Source: Bdellovibrionales bacterium
GTDB taxonomy: Bacteria; Pseudomonadota; Alphaproteobacteria; UBA9219
Reading direction: 5' to 3'
Assembly (NCBI GenBank): GCA_041662785.1
Contig: JBAZRW010000017.1
Location: forward strand, 1-24,773
DNA: 24,773 bases
Below the pieces are notes generated by a model that did no database searches, was not told where the DNA came from, and saw only the letters and a list, made by a program, of their open reading frames with translations. Position numbers and translations under genes: made by a program. Positions within the stretch are counted from its first letter, which is position 1; each line of letters starts with the position of its first letter. Positions 23,407-24,773 of the stretch are shown piece by piece.

Positions 23407-24513
23407 ATGGGTTTCAATTGCGGTATTGTCGGGCTGCCGAATGTCGGCAAGTCAACGCTTTTTAACGCGCTTACTGCCACGGCGGCGGCGCAGGCGGCCA
23501 ACTATCCCTTTTGCACGATTGAGCCAAACGTCGGTCGCGTCGGCGTACCGGATCCGCGACTGGACAAGCTGGCCTCTATCGCAGGATCGGCCAAAATCAT
23601 CCCCACACAGCTGGAGTTCGTGGACATCGCGGGCCTTGTGCGCGGCGCGGCCAAAGGCGAAGGCCTTGGCAACAAGTTCCTTGCCCACATCCGCGAGGTG
23701 GACGCGATCATTCATGTGCTGCGTTGCTTTGAAGATGGTGATGTCACGCACGTCGAAAACTCTATCGATCCCATCCGCGACGCCGAAACGGTTGAGACGG
23801 AACTCATGCTTGCGGATATGGAGAGCCTTGAAAACCGCGTCTATAAAGCGCAAAAACTCGCCAAAAGCGGCGATCAGGATTCCAAAGATCAGCTGGCGGT
23901 TATGGAGCCCGCGCTTAAGCTTTTGCAAGACGGCAAGCCCGCGCGTGAGCTGTTCAAGACGCTGCCGCCCGATCAGGCCGTGATCCTCAAGCGCCTGCAA
24001 CTGGTCACCGCTAAGCCCGTTTTGTACATTGCTAATGTCGCGGAATCCGATGCGGCCACAGGCAACGCACTATCCGAAAAAGTCGCCACCAAGGCCAAGG
24101 CCGAAGGCACGCAAAGCGTCGTGATCGCGGCGGCCATCGAAGCCGAGGTTTCGGTTCTTGCCAGCGATGACGACAAGAAGGAGTTTTTGGATGCGCTGGG
24201 TCTTGAAGAAGCGGGACTGAACAAGATCATCCGCGCAGGCTATAAAAGCCTAAACCTCCTCACCTTCTTTACCGTCGGACCTAAGGAAGCACGGGCGTGG
24301 ACAGTGCGCAAAGGCTCCACCGCCCCCAACGCCGCAGGCGTGATCCACACGGATTTTGAGCGCGGCTTTATCAAGGCCGAGACCATCGATTTCGAAAGCT
24401 TTGTGACCTGCGGCGGCGAGTCCGGCGCACGCGAAGCGGGCAAACTGCGCCAAGAAGGCAAGGAATATATCGTCCAAGACGGCGACATCTTCCACTTCAG
24501 ATTTAACGTCTAA
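23407..24513 (+). CDS. ychF: Redox-regulated ATPase YchF
   Basis: YchF (OLA1) is a translation-linked P-loop protein of the Obg family that binds ribosomes and hydrolyses ATP rather than GTP. The 368-residue protein is complete: G1 GLPNVGKST at 9-17, switch region NYPFCTIEPNVG, G3 DIAGLVRGAAKGEGLGN from 73, and NVAE at 210-213 in place of the NKxD guanine motif, the change that gives ATP preference. A helical A-domain (about 130-195) and a C-terminal TGS domain (LNLLTFFTVGPKEARAWTV to DGDIFHFRFNV) follow. The ATG has AAGGA about 12 bases upstream. In many relatives pth precedes it; it does not here. Confidence 0.97.
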   Translation: MGFNCGIVGLPNVGKSTLFNALTATAAAQAANYPFCTIEPNVGRVGVPDPRLDKLASIAGSAKIIPTQLEFVDIAGLVRGAAKGEGLGNKFLAHIREVDAIIHVLRCFEDGDVTHVENSIDPIRDAETVETELMLADMESLENRVYKAQKLAKSGDQDSKDQLAVMEPALKLLQDGKPARELFKTLPPDQAVILKRLQLVTAKPVLYIANVAESDAATGNALSEKVATKAKAEGTQSVVIAAAIEAEVSVLASDDDKKEFLDALGLEEAGLNKIIRAGYKSLNLLTFFTVGPKEARAWTVRKGSTAPNAAGVIHTDFERGFIKAETIDFESFVTCGGESGAREAGKLRQEGKEYIVQDGDIFHFRFNV

Positions 24514-24571
24514 ACCAACGTTGTTATTTCAGGGGATTTCAGGAAGGATCAAAACAGATAAATTCTCTTAA

Positions 24572-24773
24572 TTAATAACATGTTGAAGCATCATCACGAC
24601 TCATTCGCTCTCTTGCCATCTCATAGATAACCGGGTACGCTGCCGGGTATGATTTGAAATTACCGGCATAATGATCAAAAGGTGTGGGTAGATTCACGAT
24701 TTTGAGAGCAAAAAGCTGATCATTTTTCTCCGCCGATCCTTCTTCAATCCTCGATGTATTTTGACCTTGTTTT
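24572..24773 (-). CDS. C-terminal end of an unidentified protein, cut by the window edge
   Basis: Reading the minus strand from the window end, an open frame of 66 codons ends at TAA 24574-24572. It contains EEGSAEKNDQLFALKIVN, LPTPFDHYAGNFKSYPAAYP and ends EMARERMSRDDASTCY. The start lies beyond the window. I do not recognise the family. The frame is supported by its length in an otherwise stop-rich AT-rich stretch and by a match of its NLPTPFDHYA codons to bases 85-115. It converges on ychF with 58 bases between and no clear terminator. Confidence 0.5.
   Translation of the reverse strand, partial: KQGQNTSRIEEGSAEKNDQLFALKIVNLPTPFDHYAGNFKSYPAAYPVIYEMARERMSRDDASTCY
24665..24694. repeat. 30-base segment repeated in inverted orientation at 85-115
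   Basis: This stretch, read on the minus strand, equals bases 85-115 apart from one T missing from a T run. It lies inside the partial coding frame at the window end. The two copies are about 24.6 kb apart and in opposite orientation. Confidence 0.7.

Overview
The window reads as a chromosomal segment of an alphaproteobacterium of moderate GC content. The grounds are gene content and order: a hemC-hemD-Mic60-hemY cluster, a DUF2336 protein, an argS gene that originally ran into a SPOR-domain gene, and a class-typical MnmA. I cannot place it below class. No stretch longer than 300 bases lacks a feature.

Bases 1-5700 are an accessory, heavily rearranged zone. A 5'-truncated UDP-glucose dehydrogenase (232-1131, minus) lies beside a remnant lambda/HK97-type prophage read on the minus strand. 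The remnant holds an integrase N-terminal stub, the C-terminal end of a portal gene, an intact prohead protease/major capsid fusion, a gpW-like protein and a DUF2190 protein. A fragment of a Mrr-type restriction endonuclease lies on the opposite strand between the portal and integrase pieces. The integrase stub starts about 170 bases downstream of a CAU-anticodon tRNA (4837-4911), the usual layout for tRNA-targeted integration. A 188-residue protein of unknown function follows.

Bases 5800-18800 are core genes: mnmA, a Cache-type chemoreceptor, the heme cluster on the minus strand (hemC, hemD, Mic60-like, hemY, then a HAD phosphatase and a small secreted protein, with overlaps or gaps of under 10 bases throughout), a small ORF with a strong terminator, a DUF2336 protein, and the cell-elongation operon mreC-mreD-mrdA without mreB or rodA beside it.

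Bases 18880-22534 hold the most unusual structure. The SPOR gene and argS were evidently once adjacent and overlapping. They are now separated by an 885-base unit bounded by two perfect 92-base direct repeats of the argS 3' end. The unit carries one AT-rich gene for an exported 206-residue protein of unknown function with its own promoter. The duplication leaves argS with a complete C-terminus and the SPOR gene with its ribosome binding site. No recombinase is encoded in the unit.

Bases 22535-24773 hold a secreted lysine-rich protein with a good terminator, the GTPase-family ATPase ychF, and the 3' end of an unidentified gene that runs off the window. A 30-base piece of that last gene recurs in inverted orientation near base 100.
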